Part shown: one piece after another, positions 38,947 through 48,641 of the stretch
Position numbering within the stretch: position 1 is the stretch's first letter
Layout of the letters: the number at the start of each line of letters is the position of its first letter
Assembly (NCBI RefSeq): GCF_014268745.2
Contig: NZ_JABWRB020000001.1
Location: 3,224,001 to 3,288,000, forward strand
Length of the DNA stretch: 64,000 nt
Direction of reading: 5' to 3'
DNA from: Pseudomonas zanjanensis
GTDB lineage: Bacteria; Pseudomonadota; Gammaproteobacteria; Pseudomonadales; Pseudomonadaceae
The notes under the pieces: generated by a model
The model's database searches: none
Told to the model about the DNA's origin: nothing
What the model saw: only the letters and a program-made list of their open reading frames with translations
Position numbers and translations under genes: made by a program

Positions 38947-40272
38947 ATGACCCTCGCCGCCCCCGAACTGCTGGCACCCGCCGGCACCCTGAAAAACATG
39001 CGTTATGCCTTCGCCTACGGTGCCGACGCGGTGTACGCCGGCCAGCCGCGCTACAGCCTGCGGGTGCGCAACAACGAATTCGACCACGGGAACCTGGCCT
39101 TGGGCATCGCCGAAGCCCAGGCCATGGGCAAGCGCTTCTACGTGGTGGTGAACATTGCCCCGCACAACGCCAAGCTGCGGACCTTCCTCAAAGACCTCGA
39201 ACCGGTGATTGCCATGGCGCCGGACGCGCTGATCATGTCCGACCCGGGGTTGATCATGCTGGTTCGCCGGCATTTTCCGCAGATGCCGATTCACCTGTCG
39301 GTGCAGGCCAACACGGTGAACTGGGCAAGCGTTGAGTTCTGGCAGCAGCAGGGCTTGAGCCGGATCATCCTGTCCCGGGAACTGTCCCTGGAAGAAATCG
39401 CCGAGATTCGCGAGCAAGTCCCGGCCATGGAGCTGGAAGTGTTCGTCCATGGGGCGCTGTGCATGGCCTATTCGGGGCGCTGCCTGCTGTCCGGTTATAT
39501 GAACAAGCGCGACGCCAACCAGGGCAGCTGCACCAACGCCTGCCGCTGGAAATACTCGGCGCAGCCGGCGGTGGAAAATGCCGTGGGCGACATTGTGCAG
39601 AGCTATCGGCCCGAACCGACCCTGGGCCTCGGCGCGCCCACCGACCAGGTGTTTCTGCTCCAGGAAGCCAATCGCCCGGACGAGTCCATGCCGGCCTTCG
39701 AGGACGAGCACGGCACCTACATCATGAACGCCAAGGACCTGCGGGCCGTGCAACACGTCGAGCGCCTGGCGCGCATGGGCGTGCATTCCTTGAAGATCGA
39801 AGGCCGGACCAAGTCGCATTTCTATTGCGCGCGCACCACCCAGGTGTATCGCCGGGCCGTCGATGATGCGGTGGCCGGCCGGGAATTCGACCGCAGCCTG
39901 ATGACCGACCTGGAGTCCCTGGCCCAGCGTGGCTACACCGAAGGCTTCCTGAGACGCCACGTGCATGACGAATACCAGAACTACCAGAACGGCAGCTCAG
40001 TGTCGGAGCGCCAGCAGTTCGTCGGCGAACTGACCGGCGAACGGCGCGAACGCCTGGCCGAAGTGCGGGTGAAGAACCGTTTTGGCCTGGGTGATCACAT
40101 GGAACTGATGACCCCCAAGGGCAACTTTCACTTCGACCTGCATCAGTTGCAGGACATCAAGGGCCAGGCCATCGAAGTGGCACCGGGGGATGGGCATGTG
40201 GTGTACGTGCCGATCCCGGATGCGGTGGATCTGCGGTTTGGGTTGTTGATGCGGGATGTGCGTGAGCCATAG
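38947..40272 (+). CDS. trhP: tRNA U34 hydroxylase TrhP (peptidase U32 family)
   Basis: A 441-residue protein of the U32 family. The signature with its cysteines is EVFVHGALCMAYSGRCLLSG (about residues 163-182), followed by CTNACRW; these cysteines probably bind an Fe-S cluster. Length (E. coli YegQ/TrhP is about 450) and N-terminal LLAPAGTL favour TrhP, which in E. coli uses prephenate to hydroxylate tRNA U34 to ho5U, over the longer RlhA. The start is ATG 38947. It is divergent from the AI-2E-family gene. Confidence 0.88.
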   Translation: MTLAAPELLAPAGTLKNMRYAFAYGADAVYAGQPRYSLRVRNNEFDHGNLALGIAEAQAMGKRFYVVVNIAPHNAKLRTFLKDLEPVIAMAPDALIMSDPGLIMLVRRHFPQMPIHLSVQANTVNWASVEFWQQQGLSRIILSRELSLEEIAEIREQVPAMELEVFVHGALCMAYSGRCLLSGYMNKRDANQGSCTNACRWKYSAQPAVENAVGDIVQSYRPEPTLGLGAPTDQVFLLQEANRPDESMPAFEDEHGTYIMNAKDLRAVQHVERLARMGVHSLKIEGRTKSHFYCARTTQVYRRAVDDAVAGREFDRSLMTDLESLAQRGYTEGFLRRHVHDEYQNYQNGSSVSERQQFVGELTGERRERLAEVRVKNRFGLGDHMELMTPKGNFHFDLHQLQDIKGQAIEVAPGDGHVVYVPIPDAVDLRFGLLMRDVREP

Positions 40273-40287
40273 TCGCCACCGAACAAA

Positions 40288-40376
40288 TGTGGGAGCGGGC
40301 TTGCTCGCGAAGGCGGTGTGTCAGAAGTGAATACATTGGCTGACACACCGTATTCGCGAGCAAGCCCGCTCCCACA
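40288..40376. repeat. REPIN, family I
   Basis: A complete 89-bp REPIN just past trhP, with central TCAGAAGTGAATACATTGGC. Confidence 0.92.
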
Positions 40377-40426
40377 GGGGATTTGTGGTGGACACAAGAT
40401 TCTGCATGCCACAAATCTTTAGCTCC

Positions 40427-40536
40427 CGGCAGAAACTGCCGAAGGCTGCGATCCTCCGCTTCCGATAGGGCCTGGTAGCCCAGGCGAAAACATCTGGATC
40501 GAGAGCGAAAGATCGCAGCCTTCGGCAGCTCCTGCT
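40427..40536. repeat. Long inverted repeat, third REP family
   Basis: CTGCCGAAGGCTGCGATC (40437-40454) and GATCGCAGCCTTCGGCAG (40512-40529) form an 18-bp perfect inverted repeat around 57 bases. This sequence family differs from the other two and can form a long hairpin past the chemoreceptor stop. Confidence 0.85.
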
Positions 40537-40544
40537 GCTCCGGG

Positions 40545-42224
40545 TCAGATGCGGAACTGCCCCACCAGTTGACCCAGGCGCTGGCCCAGGTCGGCCAGGC
40601 TGCGGGACGTCTGGGCGCCGAGTTGGGTTTCGTCGGCGACGCTGTCCACGGCCACGGCGATCTGATGCACGCTGCGGTTGATTTCTTCGGCCACGGCAGT
40701 CTGTTCTTCGGCGGCGCTGGCGATCTGGGCGTTCATCGAGTTGATGGTGCCGATCAACTGCGCCATGGTGTCCAGGGACGCGCCCGCCTCGTTGGCCCGT
40801 TCCGAGGTGCCATCGCCGGCCTCGCTGGAACGACGCATCGCTTCCACTGCCGCGTGGGTGCCCGATTGCAGCCGGTCGATCATGCCCTGGATTTCCTGGG
40901 TACTTTGCTGGGTCCGGCTGGCCAGGGCCCGCACTTCATCGGCCACCACCGCGAACCCACGCCCCGCCTCGCCGGCACGCGCGGCCTCGATGGCGGCGTT
41001 GAGGGCCAGCAGGTTGGTCTGCTCGGCGATCGAACGAATCACCCCGAGCACACTGACAATCGAGGCCACATCTTGCTGCAGGCTGTCCAAGGACACGCCG
41101 CTGCTGCGGATATCGTTCACCAGCGCATGAATCTGTTGGATGCTGCCAGCCACCACGCGCTTGGCCGATTGGCCTTCTTCGTCGGTCTGCTGGGCCGCGA
41201 CGGCAGCGCCCTGGGCACTGCGAGCGACTTCCTGGGCCGCCGAGGACATCTCGTTGATCGCCGTGGCGACCTGATCGGTTTCGTGGCGTTGACGCTCCAT
41301 CGCCTGCTCGGAGCGCTGGGCCTGCTCGGAGACTTGGGTCACCAGGCCGGTCAGTTGCGAGGTCATGTCGGTGATCTGCCGCACCAGGCCGTGGATCTTG
41401 TCGACGAAGCGGTTGAACGAACCGGCCAGTTGGCCCAGTTCATCCTGGCTGGTAATCGCCAGGCGCCGGGTCAGGTCACCCTCGCCCGCCGCGATGTCAT
41501 CGAGGTTGTCTTTCATCAGGTGCAGGGGGCGCAGGATCGTGTTGGCGAGCACCAGGCCCACCACCGCAATCACCAGCAACACCACGGCGGCGATCCCGAC
41601 GATGCTCAGTACCACGCCTTGCAGGCGATCGTGGACCTTGGCTTCCACCAGCGCCACCTGGGCTTCGATGCCGTCCAGGTTGACTGAACTACCAACCGCC
41701 AGGTCCCACTTGGGCAGGTATTCGGTGTAGCCGAGCTTGGGCACCAGGTCCTTGCTGCCGGGCAGCGGCGAGCTGTATTCCAGGTAATGCGTGCCGTCCT
41801 TGGCGACTTTCACCAGGTCGCGGTTGACGTAGACACCGTTCGGATCGCGGTTGTCCTTGAAGCTCTTGCCCACGCCATCGGGGCTGTTGGCCTTGAACAG
41901 ACGAATGGTCTCGGAATCGTAGCCGAAGAAATAGCCGTCCTTGCCGTAGCTGATGTTCGACAGCAGCTTGATGGCCTGGGCGCGCGCCTCGTTATCACCC
42001 GGCGCGGCGGCATCGTAGAGCGGCTTGATCGCGGTCAGGCCCACCGCCACGTAGTTCTGCAGCGTGGCCTTGGCCTCGCTGAGCAGGCGCTCGCGGGTTT
42101 GCTGGACTTCTTTACTCGCTTGTTCCTTCAAGATGAAAGCCGTGGTCAGGCTGATGATCACGGCGGACAGCAATACCGGCAGTATCGCAAGGGACAGGAC
42201 TTTAGCCTTCAGGCTCAGGCGCAT
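40545..42224 (-). CDS. Methyl-accepting chemotaxis protein with a Cache sensor
   Basis: A 559-residue transmembrane chemoreceptor. TM1 is about residues 8-30, a single Cache-type periplasmic domain spans about 33-195 (LSNISYGKDGYFFGYD and YVNRDLVKVAKDGTHYLEY are typical), TM2 about 203-225, then HAMP, then the coiled-coil signalling domain with the conserved tip EQTNLLALNAAIEAARAGE. No C-terminal CheR-tethering pentapeptide is seen. The start is the ATG at 42224, which has AAGAG eight bases upstream. A FliA-like promoter precedes it. The ligand is unknown; the domain type suggests an organic acid or small amine. Confidence 0.92.
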   Translation of the reverse strand: MRLSLKAKVLSLAILPVLLSAVIISLTTAFILKEQASKEVQQTRERLLSEAKATLQNYVAVGLTAIKPLYDAAAPGDNEARAQAIKLLSNISYGKDGYFFGYDSETIRLFKANSPDGVGKSFKDNRDPNGVYVNRDLVKVAKDGTHYLEYSSPLPGSKDLVPKLGYTEYLPKWDLAVGSSVNLDGIEAQVALVEAKVHDRLQGVVLSIVGIAAVVLLVIAVVGLVLANTILRPLHLMKDNLDDIAAGEGDLTRRLAITSQDELGQLAGSFNRFVDKIHGLVRQITDMTSQLTGLVTQVSEQAQRSEQAMERQRHETDQVATAINEMSSAAQEVARSAQGAAVAAQQTDEEGQSAKRVVAGSIQQIHALVNDIRSSGVSLDSLQQDVASIVSVLGVIRSIAEQTNLLALNAAIEAARAGEAGRGFAVVADEVRALASRTQQSTQEIQGMIDRLQSGTHAAVEAMRRSSEAGDGTSERANEAGASLDTMAQLIGTINSMNAQIASAAEEQTAVAEEINRSVHQIAVAVDSVADETQLGAQTSRSLADLGQRLGQLVGQFRI

Positions 42225-42265
42225 GCTGTTCACTCTTGTTGGTGTTATTGGCGTGGTTAGCTGTA

Positions 42266-42292
42266 TTAACGGCAGCGCACGGCAAAACTGTA
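42266..42292 (-). promoter_or_regulatory. FliA (sigma-28) promoter of the chemoreceptor
   Basis: Minus-strand TACAGTTT, 11 bases, then GCCGTTAA, matching TAAAGTTT-N11-GCCGATAA at 14 of 16 positions. It lies about 42 bases before the ATG. Confidence 0.78.
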
Positions 42293-42340
42293 GGACAAGG
42301 TGAACGGTCAGCTGGCAGAGTCGCTGGATTCAAGGGCCTC

Positions 42341-42435
42341 TTCGCGAGCAAGCCCGCTCCCACAAGGGATTGCTGGTGTACACATATTCTGTGTTCACAG
42401 CAGATCCAGTGTGGGAGCGGGCTTGCTCGCGAAGG
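42341..42435. repeat. REP pair, family I, outward orientation
   Basis: Inverted copy CTTCGCGAGCAAGCCCGCTC and direct copy GTGGGAGCGGGCTTGCTCGC between the antiporter-family gene and the chemoreceptor. Confidence 0.9.
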
Positions 42436-42470
42436 TTGCGACTCAGTCCTTGAGTCTTGTTGAATCAGCC

Positions 42471-43790
42471 TTACAACACCATCGCCGCCACCCAACCAAA
42501 CGCCAGCAGCGGCAGGTTGTAGTGGATGAAGGTCGGGACCACGGTGTCCCAGATGTGATGATGCTGGCCGTCGATGTTCAGGCCGGAGGTCGGGCCCAGG
42601 GTCGAGTCCGAGGCAGGCGAGCCGGCATCGCCCAGGGCGCCGGCGGTGCCGACGATGCAGACGATTGCCAGCGGGCTGAAGCCCAACTGCAGGCACAGCG
42701 GCACGAAAATCGTCGCCAGGATCGGCACCGTGGAAAACGACGAGCCGATGCCCATGGTCACCAGCAGCCCCACCAGCAACATCATCAGCGCGCCGATGCC
42801 CTTGTTGTGGCCGATCCAGGCCGCCGAAGCTTCCACCAGGCTTTGGACTTCACCGGTGGCCTTCATCACCTCGGCGAACCCTGAGGCGGCGATCATGATG
42901 AAGCCGATCATCGCCATCATCTTCATGCCTTCGGTGAACAGGTCGTCCGTCTCACGCCAGCGCACCACCCCCGACAGCGAGAAAATCAGGAACCCGGCCA
43001 GGGCGCCGATGATCATCGAGTCCACCAGCAGCTGGATCGCGAATGCCGCCGCCACCGCAACCCCGGCCACGATCAGGCTCAGCGGGTTGTAGCGCACGGC
43101 CACTTGCTCGGCCTTGGCGATCTTCTTCAGGTCATAGACGCGTTTCTTGCGGTACGTGATGAACGACAGCGCCAGGCCAAACACCATGCCCAGCGCCGGG
43201 ATGCCCATGGCGTGGGTGATATTGATGCCACTGATGTCGACGCCGCTGCGGGCGACATTGGCCAGCAGGATTTCATTGAGGAAGATGTTGCCGAAGCCCA
43301 CCGGCAGGAACATATAGGGGGTGATCAGACCGAAGGTCATGACGCAGGCGATCAAGCGACGGTCCAGCTGCAGCTTGGTCAGCACGTAGAGCAGCGGCGG
43401 CACTAGCAGCGGGATGAAAGCGATGTGGATCGGCAGGATGTTCTGGGAAGCGACCGCGACCGTGCCCAGCAGACCGATCAGCACCCATTTGACGCCCGAG
43501 CCACCGGCGACGTCCTGGCGATCCACCAGGGCCAGGGCTTTGTCCGCCAGGGCGTGGGCCATGCCGGACTTGGCAATCGCCACGGCGAAGGCGCCGAGCA
43601 AGGCATAGGACAATGCCACCGTCGCACCGCCACCCAGGCCGGCATTGAACGCCTTGAGCGTCGCCTCGATCCCCAGGCCGCCCGTCAGGCCGCCCACCAA
43701 CGCGCCGATAATCAGCGCGATCACCACGTGCACACGAGACAGGCTGAGCACGAGCATGACGCCAACCGCGGCAATTACTGCATTTATCAT
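42471..43790 (-). CDS. Na+/H+ antiporter-family membrane protein
   Basis: A 439-residue protein with 11-12 hydrophobic segments, starting [10 protein letters not shown]. It has the Na_H_antiporter layout: [36 protein letters not shown] in the C-terminal half and the conserved histidine-rich [17 protein letters not shown] near the end. Members are annotated as Na+/H+ antiporters or, in some reports, organic-acid carriers; the substrate cannot be told from sequence. ATG at 43790. It lies alone between REP elements. Confidence 0.85.
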   Translation of the reverse strand: MINAVIAAVGVMLVLSLSRVHVVIALIIGALVGGLTGGLGIEATLKAFNAGLGGGATVALSYALLGAFAVAIAKSGMAHALADKALALVDRQDVAGGSGVKWVLIGLLGTVAVASQNILPIHIAFIPLLVPPLLYVLTKLQLDRRLIACVMTFGLITPYMFLPVGFGNIFLNEILLANVARSGVDISGINITHAMGIPALGMVFGLALSFITYRKKRVYDLKKIAKAEQVAVRYNPLSLIVAGVAVAAAFAIQLLVDSMIIGALAGFLIFSLSGVVRWRETDDLFTEGMKMMAMIGFIMIAASGFAEVMKATGEVQSLVEASAAWIGHNKGIGALMMLLVGLLVTMGIGSSFSTVPILATIFVPLCLQLGFSPLAIVCIVGTAGALGDAGSPASDSTLGPTSGLNIDGQHHHIWDTVVPTFIHYNLPLLAFGWVAAMVL

Positions 43791-44058
43791 CGTTACCTCA
43801 AAGCACAGCGATGGAAAGCCACCGGACAAAAAGGTCGCGACTTTGCAGCAAGCGGCGGCAAGCTGCAAGGGCCGTGGGGCGGGTTTTCACAAGGTTTGCA
43901 GTCACCACAAACCAATGTGGGAGCGAGCCTGCTCGCGATAGCGGTCTGTCAGTAGACATTGATGTGGCTGAGCGGACGTCATCGCGAGCAGGCTCGCTCC
44001 CACAGGGGCCAAGTCAGACAGAGGATCTGTGGCCCAGCATAAAGGGTTAATGCAGACC
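43791..44058. repeat. Intergenic region with a REPIN (43916-44004)
   Basis: A complete 89-bp family I REPIN (variant arms GTGGGAGCGAGCCTGCTCGC) lies between bqsS and the antiporter-family gene. The rest presumably carries the antiporter promoter; no convincing -35/-10 pair was seen. Confidence 0.85.
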
Positions 44059-45372
44059 TCAACGCTTGGGCAACTCGATCACAACCTTCAACCCACCCCA
44101 CTCGCTGTCATCCAACGCCAACAGCCCGCCCCAGGTGTCGACGATGTCCCGCACGATGCCCAGGCCCAGGCCGTGGCCATCGGTCTGTTCGTCCAGTCGC
44201 GTGCCACGGCTGAACACCTGCTCGCGGCGGTCCGCGGGAATGCCCGGGCCATCGTCCTCCACCGCCAGGCTGAACCCTTCGGCGGTTTCGGTCAGGGTCA
44301 GGCGCACCTCGGCATCGGCCCATTTGCAGGCGTTGTCCAGCAGGTTGCCCAGCAGTTCCAGCAAGTCTTCACGATCCCAGGGCAGGTGCAGGCCCGGTGG
44401 GGCGACGTAGCTCAGGTGCAGGTGCTCGCCATGGATCATGTTCAGCGTGGCCAGTAGCCCTGGCAGTTCGGCGTCGCAGTCCAGGTGCGCGCCGGGCAAG
44501 GCATCGCCGGACAAGCGGGCGCGGTTGAGTTCGCGGTTCAGGCGCTGGCGGACCTGCTCCAATTGGTCGAGCAACAGTTTGCGCAGCTCGGGATAGGGGT
44601 CGAGCTTCTCGTTCGATGCCAGGCTTTGCAGCACCGCCAGTGGGGTTTTCAAGGCATGGCCGAGGTTGCCCAGGGCGTTGCGCGAACGCTTGAGGCTGTC
44701 TTCGGTGTGGGCCAGCAGATGGTTGATTTGCGCGACCAACGGTTCAAGCTCCCGTGGCACCTGTTCGTCCAGTTGCGTGCGCTGCCCGCGCTGCAACTGG
44801 GCAATCTGCTCCCGGGCCCGGTCCAGCGGACGCAAGGCCCGGCGCACGGTGAGGCGTTGCAGCAACAGGATCAGCAACAGCCCCGCCAACCCGAGCCCGA
44901 GGCCGACCTGTTGCATCCGGCGAAAGCTGTCACGCACCGGCGTATAGTCCTGGGCCACGCTGATGGAAATCCCCTGGCCCAGCCGCCGATAGTCGGTACG
45001 CAGCACCAGCAGCTTCTGGCCCTCCGGGCCCAGTTGCAGATTGCTGTGCAAGCCTGGGTGGTCGAGCCGGGGCAACTCCTGGTCCCACAGCGAACGGGAA
45101 CGCCAGTGCACATCGGCAAAATCGATGCGGAAATAATGCCCGGAGAACGGTCGCTGATAGGCCGGCGACAGGCGCCGTTCATCCAGTTGCAAGCCCAGCG
45201 GGCCGCGCACCAGGGCCACCAGCAGGTTTTCACTGTCGTTGCGCAGGCCGGCTTCCAGGTAACGCTGCAAGCCCAGCTCGAACAGCCACAGGCTGGTTTG
45301 CGCCAGGATCAGGCCGACCACCAGCATTACACCGATCAGGCCCAGGCTCAGGCGCCGCTGGATGGATCTCAC
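44059..45372 (-). CDS. bqsS: Sensor histidine kinase, BqsS/CarS-like
   Basis: A 437-residue membrane kinase. TM1 (about 12-32), a periplasmic sensor of ~120 residues, TM2 (about 156-172), a HAMP-like segment, then the H-box [13 protein letters not shown] (His near residue 240), the N-box [16 protein letters not shown] and GHGLGLGIV of the ATPase. It starts with GTG and overlaps the response-regulator stop by 4 bases. In P. aeruginosa the matching BqsS/CarS responds to Fe(II) or Ca2+ by published accounts. Orthology is inferred from the small PepSY-like genes upstream. Confidence 0.87.
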   Translation of the reverse strand: MRSIQRRLSLGLIGVMLVVGLILAQTSLWLFELGLQRYLEAGLRNDSENLLVALVRGPLGLQLDERRLSPAYQRPFSGHYFRIDFADVHWRSRSLWDQELPRLDHPGLHSNLQLGPEGQKLLVLRTDYRRLGQGISISVAQDYTPVRDSFRRMQQVGLGLGLAGLLLILLLQRLTVRRALRPLDRAREQIAQLQRGQRTQLDEQVPRELEPLVAQINHLLAHTEDSLKRSRNALGNLGHALKTPLAVLQSLASNEKLDPYPELRKLLLDQLEQVRQRLNRELNRARLSGDALPGAHLDCDAELPGLLATLNMIHGEHLHLSYVAPPGLHLPWDREDLLELLGNLLDNACKWADAEVRLTLTETAEGFSLAVEDDGPGIPADRREQVFSRGTRLDEQTDGHGLGLGIVRDIVDTWGGLLALDDSEWGGLKVVIELPKR

Positions 45373-46037
45373 TGCGCCTGCCCGCCGAACAGGTAACCCT
45401 GGCCGCGACGGGTTTCGATTACGCTGCGTCCCAGCTTGCGCCGCAGGTGATTGACATGAACTTCCAACACGTTGGAATCGCGCTCGGTCTCACCGTCGTA
45501 CAGGTGTTCGGCGAGATGGCTTTTGGAAAGGATCTGTTCGGGATGCAGCATGAAATAGCGCAACAGGCGAAACTCGGCCGCCGTGAGCTGGATGTCGGTG
45601 CCGTCGCGGACCACGCACTGGCGACTCTCATCCAGGTGCAACCCGGCGGCCTTGAGCGTCGGCTGGTTGACCTGCCCATGGGAGCGGCGCAGCAGTGCCT
45701 GGATCCGCAAGTGCAGTTCTTCAGGATGAAACGGCTTGGTCAGGTAGTCATCGGCGCCGGCCTTGAGCCCCTCGATGCGCTCGGCCCAGGACCCTCGGGC
45801 GGTGAGGATCAACACCGGCGTCGCCAGGCCACCAGCACGCCACTGGGCCAACACGTCGAGCCCCGGCACACCTGGCAGGCCGAGGTCGAGGATGATCAAG
45901 TCGTAGGGCTCGCTGCTGCCTTGGTACACCGCGTCGCGCCCGTCGGCGAGCCAATCGACGGCGTACCCTTGCCGTGCAAGCCCGGCCATCAATTCGTCCG
46001 CCAGGGGCACGTGATCTTCCACCAGAAGCAGGCGCAT
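45369..46037 (-). CDS. bqsR: OmpR-family response regulator, BqsR/CarR-like
   Basis: A 222-residue regulator. The receiver domain has VEDH (acidic pocket), the phosphoacceptor in [10 protein letters not shown] (Asp near 51) and YLTKPF with its lysine. The C-terminal winged helix (about 125-220) has LTAAEFRLL and [11 protein letters not shown]. The ATG at 46037 overlaps the preceding small gene's stop by one base. The predicted operator upstream of the operon has the layout reported for BqsR (TTAAG-N6-TTAAG). Confidence 0.9.
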   Translation of the reverse strand: MRLLLVEDHVPLADELMAGLARQGYAVDWLADGRDAVYQGSSEPYDLIILDLGLPGVPGLDVLAQWRAGGLATPVLILTARGSWAERIEGLKAGADDYLTKPFHPEELHLRIQALLRRSHGQVNQPTLKAAGLHLDESRQCVVRDGTDIQLTAAEFRLLRYFMLHPEQILSKSHLAEHLYDGETERDSNVLEVHVNHLRRKLGRSVIETRRGQGYLFGGQAQ

Positions 46038-46348
46038 CAGTCTTCCTTATCTTTGAGTAAACGGCCGGTCGTGGCCTCCAGGTCCAGTTCGCGCACGACG
46101 CCGTCGGTGTCCAGCAGCTCGACTTCGTAAATATAGACGCCGTGTTTCTCCTCCAACTCGGCTTCCAGCAGTTTGGCGCCCGGGTGGCGGTCCAGCGCCT
46201 GTTGCAACAGATGCTCCAGCGGCAGGATAACGCCCTGCTGGCGCAGTTGCAGGGCCTCGTCCTGGTCCAGGTCGCGGGCCACGGCCAGCGAACAAAACGC
46301 CAGCAACGCCAGCGCCCATCGGCTGCGGGCGCATAAATTAAGCTTCAT
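46037..46348 (-). CDS. bqsQ: Small exported PepSY-like protein, BqsQ position
   Basis: A 103-residue protein with an N-terminal signal (residues 1-24; [20 protein letters not shown], ending AVA-RD), then one PepSY-like domain: [22 protein letters not shown] and a C-terminal strand pair [14 protein letters not shown]. It would be periplasmic. The one-base overlaps with both neighbours show it is cotranscribed with the two-component genes and bqsP. PepSY proteins bind metals or inhibit proteases in other systems; here the role is inferred as a sensor accessory. Confidence 0.82.
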   Translation of the reverse strand: MKLNLCARSRWALALLAFCSLAVARDLDQDEALQLRQQGVILPLEHLLQQALDRHPGAKLLEAELEEKHGVYIYEVELLDTDGVVRELDLEATTGRLLKDKED

Positions 46349-46656
46349 TACAGATCCTGATGATTCTTGAGTACCTTGCCATTGGTGGCGTCCAATTCCA
46401 GGTCCCACTCAATGCCCTTCGTATCGCGCAGGTCCACCTGGTAAATGTACTTGCCGTACGCTTCCTCCAACTCGGTCTCGGTCAAGGTGGCGCCAGGGTG
46501 CTTGGCCAGGGCGGCGGCATCGAGCTTTTCGACGGACAGGATGGTACCAGCGTCTTGCAGCTTACGGGCTTCGTCCACGCCCAGGTCTCGTGCGTGAGCC
46601 AGGCTCGTACCGAGGGCCATGAGGGTCGCGATGAAAAAGGCAGTCAGGCGGTTCAT
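46348..46656 (-). CDS. bqsP: Small exported PepSY-like protein, BqsP position
   Basis: A 102-residue protein beginning MNRLTAFFIATLMALGTSLA-HA, a clear Sec signal, followed by RDLGVDEARKLQDAGTILSVEKL and ending WDLELDATNGKVLKNH. It is clearly paralogous to the next gene (same PepSY layout, LDATNGKVLK against [10 protein letters not shown]). ATG 46656 has AAGGAG upstream. It is the first gene of bqsP-bqsQ-bqsR-bqsS. Confidence 0.83.
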   Translation of the reverse strand: MNRLTAFFIATLMALGTSLAHARDLGVDEARKLQDAGTILSVEKLDAAALAKHPGATLTETELEEAYGKYIYQVDLRDTKGIEWDLELDATNGKVLKNHQDL

Positions 46657-46689
46657 GGGTTGTCTCCTTTTTATAATCTTTGCCGGGGG

Positions 46690-46721
46690 ACTGTATCGGG
46701 GTGAACTTAACTGAAACTGAA
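46690..46721 (-). promoter_or_regulatory. Candidate BqsR box and -10 of the bqs operon
   Basis: Minus-strand TTCAG-N6-TTAAG (46706-46721) differs by one base in one half-site from the TTAAG-N6-TTAAG tandem repeat reported for BqsR. GATACAGT (46690-46697) sits 8-10 bases downstream as the likely -10, the spacing seen at promoters activated by PhoP/PmrA-like regulators. This suggests autoregulation. Confidence 0.65.
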
Positions 46722-46746
46722 TGGCCATCATGCGTGAAAAATCCTC

Positions 46747-46836
46747 TGTGGGAGCGAGCCTGCTCGCGATAGCGGTCTCTCTGCCTGGCATCGATGTAGC
46801 TGAACCGACGTTATCGCGAGCAGGCTCGCTCCCACA
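46747..46836. repeat. REPIN, family I (variant arms)
   Basis: A 90-bp element with GTGGGAGCGAGCCTGCTCGC arms, between the bqs promoter and the patatin gene. Confidence 0.9.
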
Positions 46837-46884
46837 TTGACTTGTGTCGTTATAATCAGCCGCCTACCCGTATTCGAGCCCGGT

Positions 46885-47964
46885 ATGACCGCTATCCACA
46901 TCAAGTTTCCCGCCCTCACCCTCAAGGCCGGCCCCCGTGCGTTCGGACGGATTCGCCAGGCCGGCTTGAACGCCGTCGACGTCGGCATCCTGCCGGGCGC
47001 CGCCGGTGGCCCCAAGGCCCTGGGCATCCAGGGGCTCGATCTTGCGCTGTTCGGCGAATGGCTACCCGCCGCGCCCCGGGAGCGCTCGCTGATCGGGGCC
47101 TCGGTGGGGGCGTGGCGCTTCGCCAGCGCCTGCCTGCCGGATGCCGCCGAAGGGATCCGACGCCTGGGCACTTTGTACAACGAACAAAGCTTCGCCAAAG
47201 GCGTGACCATGGCCGGGGTCAGCCAGAGTTCGCAGCGCATGCTCGATGACTTGCTCGACGGCCGCGACACTTCGATCCTCGACAACCCGCGATACCGGCT
47301 CAACATCATGGTCGTCAAGAGCCATGGTCTGCTCGCCCAGGATCATCGCGGCCGGCTGGGCCTGGGATTGTCGTCGGTGATCGCCGACAACCTGCGGGGC
47401 CGTGGGCGGTTGTCGCGGCATTTCGAACGGTTGATCATCCATGACCCGCGCCTGGCCCCACCCCTGCATCCGCTGAATGACTTTCCGTCGCGCTTCGTGC
47501 CCCTGGCGGCCGGTAACCTGCGCCAGGCCCTGCTGGCTTCGGGCTCGATCCCGATGGTCATGGAAGGCGTGCGCGACCTGCCGGGTGCCGGTGCCGGCAC
47601 CTTTCGCGACGGCGGTTTGCTGGACTATCACCTGGACTTGCCGTACAGCGGCGAGGATATCGTACTGTACCCGCACTTCACCGACCGGGTCATTCCCGGC
47701 TGGTTCGACAAGGGCCTGCCCTGGCGCCGGGGCAACGTCGAACGCCTGCAAGACGTGTTGCTGCTGGCACCGTCCCGGGAATACCTGGCGCGCCTGCCCT
47801 ACGGCAAGCTGCCGGACCGCAACGATTTCAAGCGCTTCATGGGCGATGACTCGAGCCGTCGCAAGTATTGGCGCACGGCGATGGATGAGAGCCGGCGGCT
47901 CGGTGATGAGTTTCTGGAGCTGACGGCCAACGGTGGCTTGGGCGAGCGTTTGCTGACCCTTTAG
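46885..47964 (+). CDS. Patatin-like phospholipase
   Basis: A 359-residue patatin-fold hydrolase. The glycine-rich oxyanion loop is in LPGAAGGPKALG, the nucleophile elbow is GASVGAW (about residues 69-75) holding the Ser of the Ser-Asp dyad, and the Asp is in FRDGGLLDYH (about 244). The start is ATG 46885; the frame upstream is REP-derived. It has no signal peptide and would act in the cytoplasm or at the membrane face. Lipid substrate unknown. Confidence 0.86.
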   Translation: MTAIHIKFPALTLKAGPRAFGRIRQAGLNAVDVGILPGAAGGPKALGIQGLDLALFGEWLPAAPRERSLIGASVGAWRFASACLPDAAEGIRRLGTLYNEQSFAKGVTMAGVSQSSQRMLDDLLDGRDTSILDNPRYRLNIMVVKSHGLLAQDHRGRLGLGLSSVIADNLRGRGRLSRHFERLIIHDPRLAPPLHPLNDFPSRFVPLAAGNLRQALLASGSIPMVMEGVRDLPGAGAGTFRDGGLLDYHLDLPYSGEDIVLYPHFTDRVIPGWFDKGLPWRRGNVERLQDVLLLAPSREYLARLPYGKLPDRNDFKRFMGDDSSRRKYWRTAMDESRRLGDEFLELTANGGLGERLLTL

Positions 47965-48046
47965 TCAGCACGGTCGCGCAACGCCGTGATCAAACTGATA
48001 AACTCCGCCGCCTGCCTCGCGACCGATATCTAAAGAGCCCGAACCT

Positions 48047-48403
48047 GTGGAAATCTTCAAAGAGTTTACCTTCGAATCCGCCCACCGCCTGCCCCACGTG
48101 CCGGACGGCCACAAGTGCGGCCGCCTTCACGGTCACTCGTTCAAGGTGGCGATCCACCTGAGCGGCGATATCGATCCGCACACCGGCTGGATTCGCGACT
48201 TCTCGGAGATCAAGGCGATCTTCAAACCGCTCTACGAACGCCTGGACCACAACTACCTCAACGACATCCCTGGCCTGGAAAACCCCACCAGCGAAGTCTT
48301 GGCCAAGTGGATCTGGAATGAGTTGAAGCCGTTGCTGCCGGAACTCAGCGCCATCCGCATCCACGAGACCTGCACCAGCGGTTGCATTTACCACGGCGAA
48401 TAA
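48047..48403 (+). CDS. queD: 6-carboxytetrahydropterin synthase
   Basis: A 118-residue enzyme of queuosine synthesis (dihydroneopterin triphosphate to carboxytetrahydropterin). Zn ligands are His in ESAHRL and LHGHS; the catalytic Cys is in HKCGRLHG. The C-terminal ETCTSGC and terminal Glu fit QueD rather than eukaryotic PTPS. It begins with GTG. Confidence 0.94.
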   Translation: MEIFKEFTFESAHRLPHVPDGHKCGRLHGHSFKVAIHLSGDIDPHTGWIRDFSEIKAIFKPLYERLDHNYLNDIPGLENPTSEVLAKWIWNELKPLLPELSAIRIHETCTSGCIYHGE

Positions 48404-48436
48404 GACAGGTGCTGCTTCCTGGCCTGGGAGCCTTCT

Positions 48437-48569
48437 GTGGCGAGGGAGCTTGCTCCCGCTGGGCTGCGAAGCAGCCCCATCCAAAAGGCCACTCAATCCG
48501 CCTGAAACACCGCGCCGCCAGGTTTCAGGGCCGCTTCGCGCCCCAGCGGGAGCAAGCTCCCTCGCCACA
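48437..48569. repeat. Paired REP element, family II
   Basis: Inverted pair with arms TGTGGCGAGGGAGCTTGCTC, past queD. Total 133 bases. Confidence 0.88.
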
Positions 48570-48641
48570 AAGGTGTCTCCCCTGCTGAATCGCATTGGCC
48601 TATGCTTGGTCCCCTGAGCCATTTTCAGGGGAGTATCAAGC

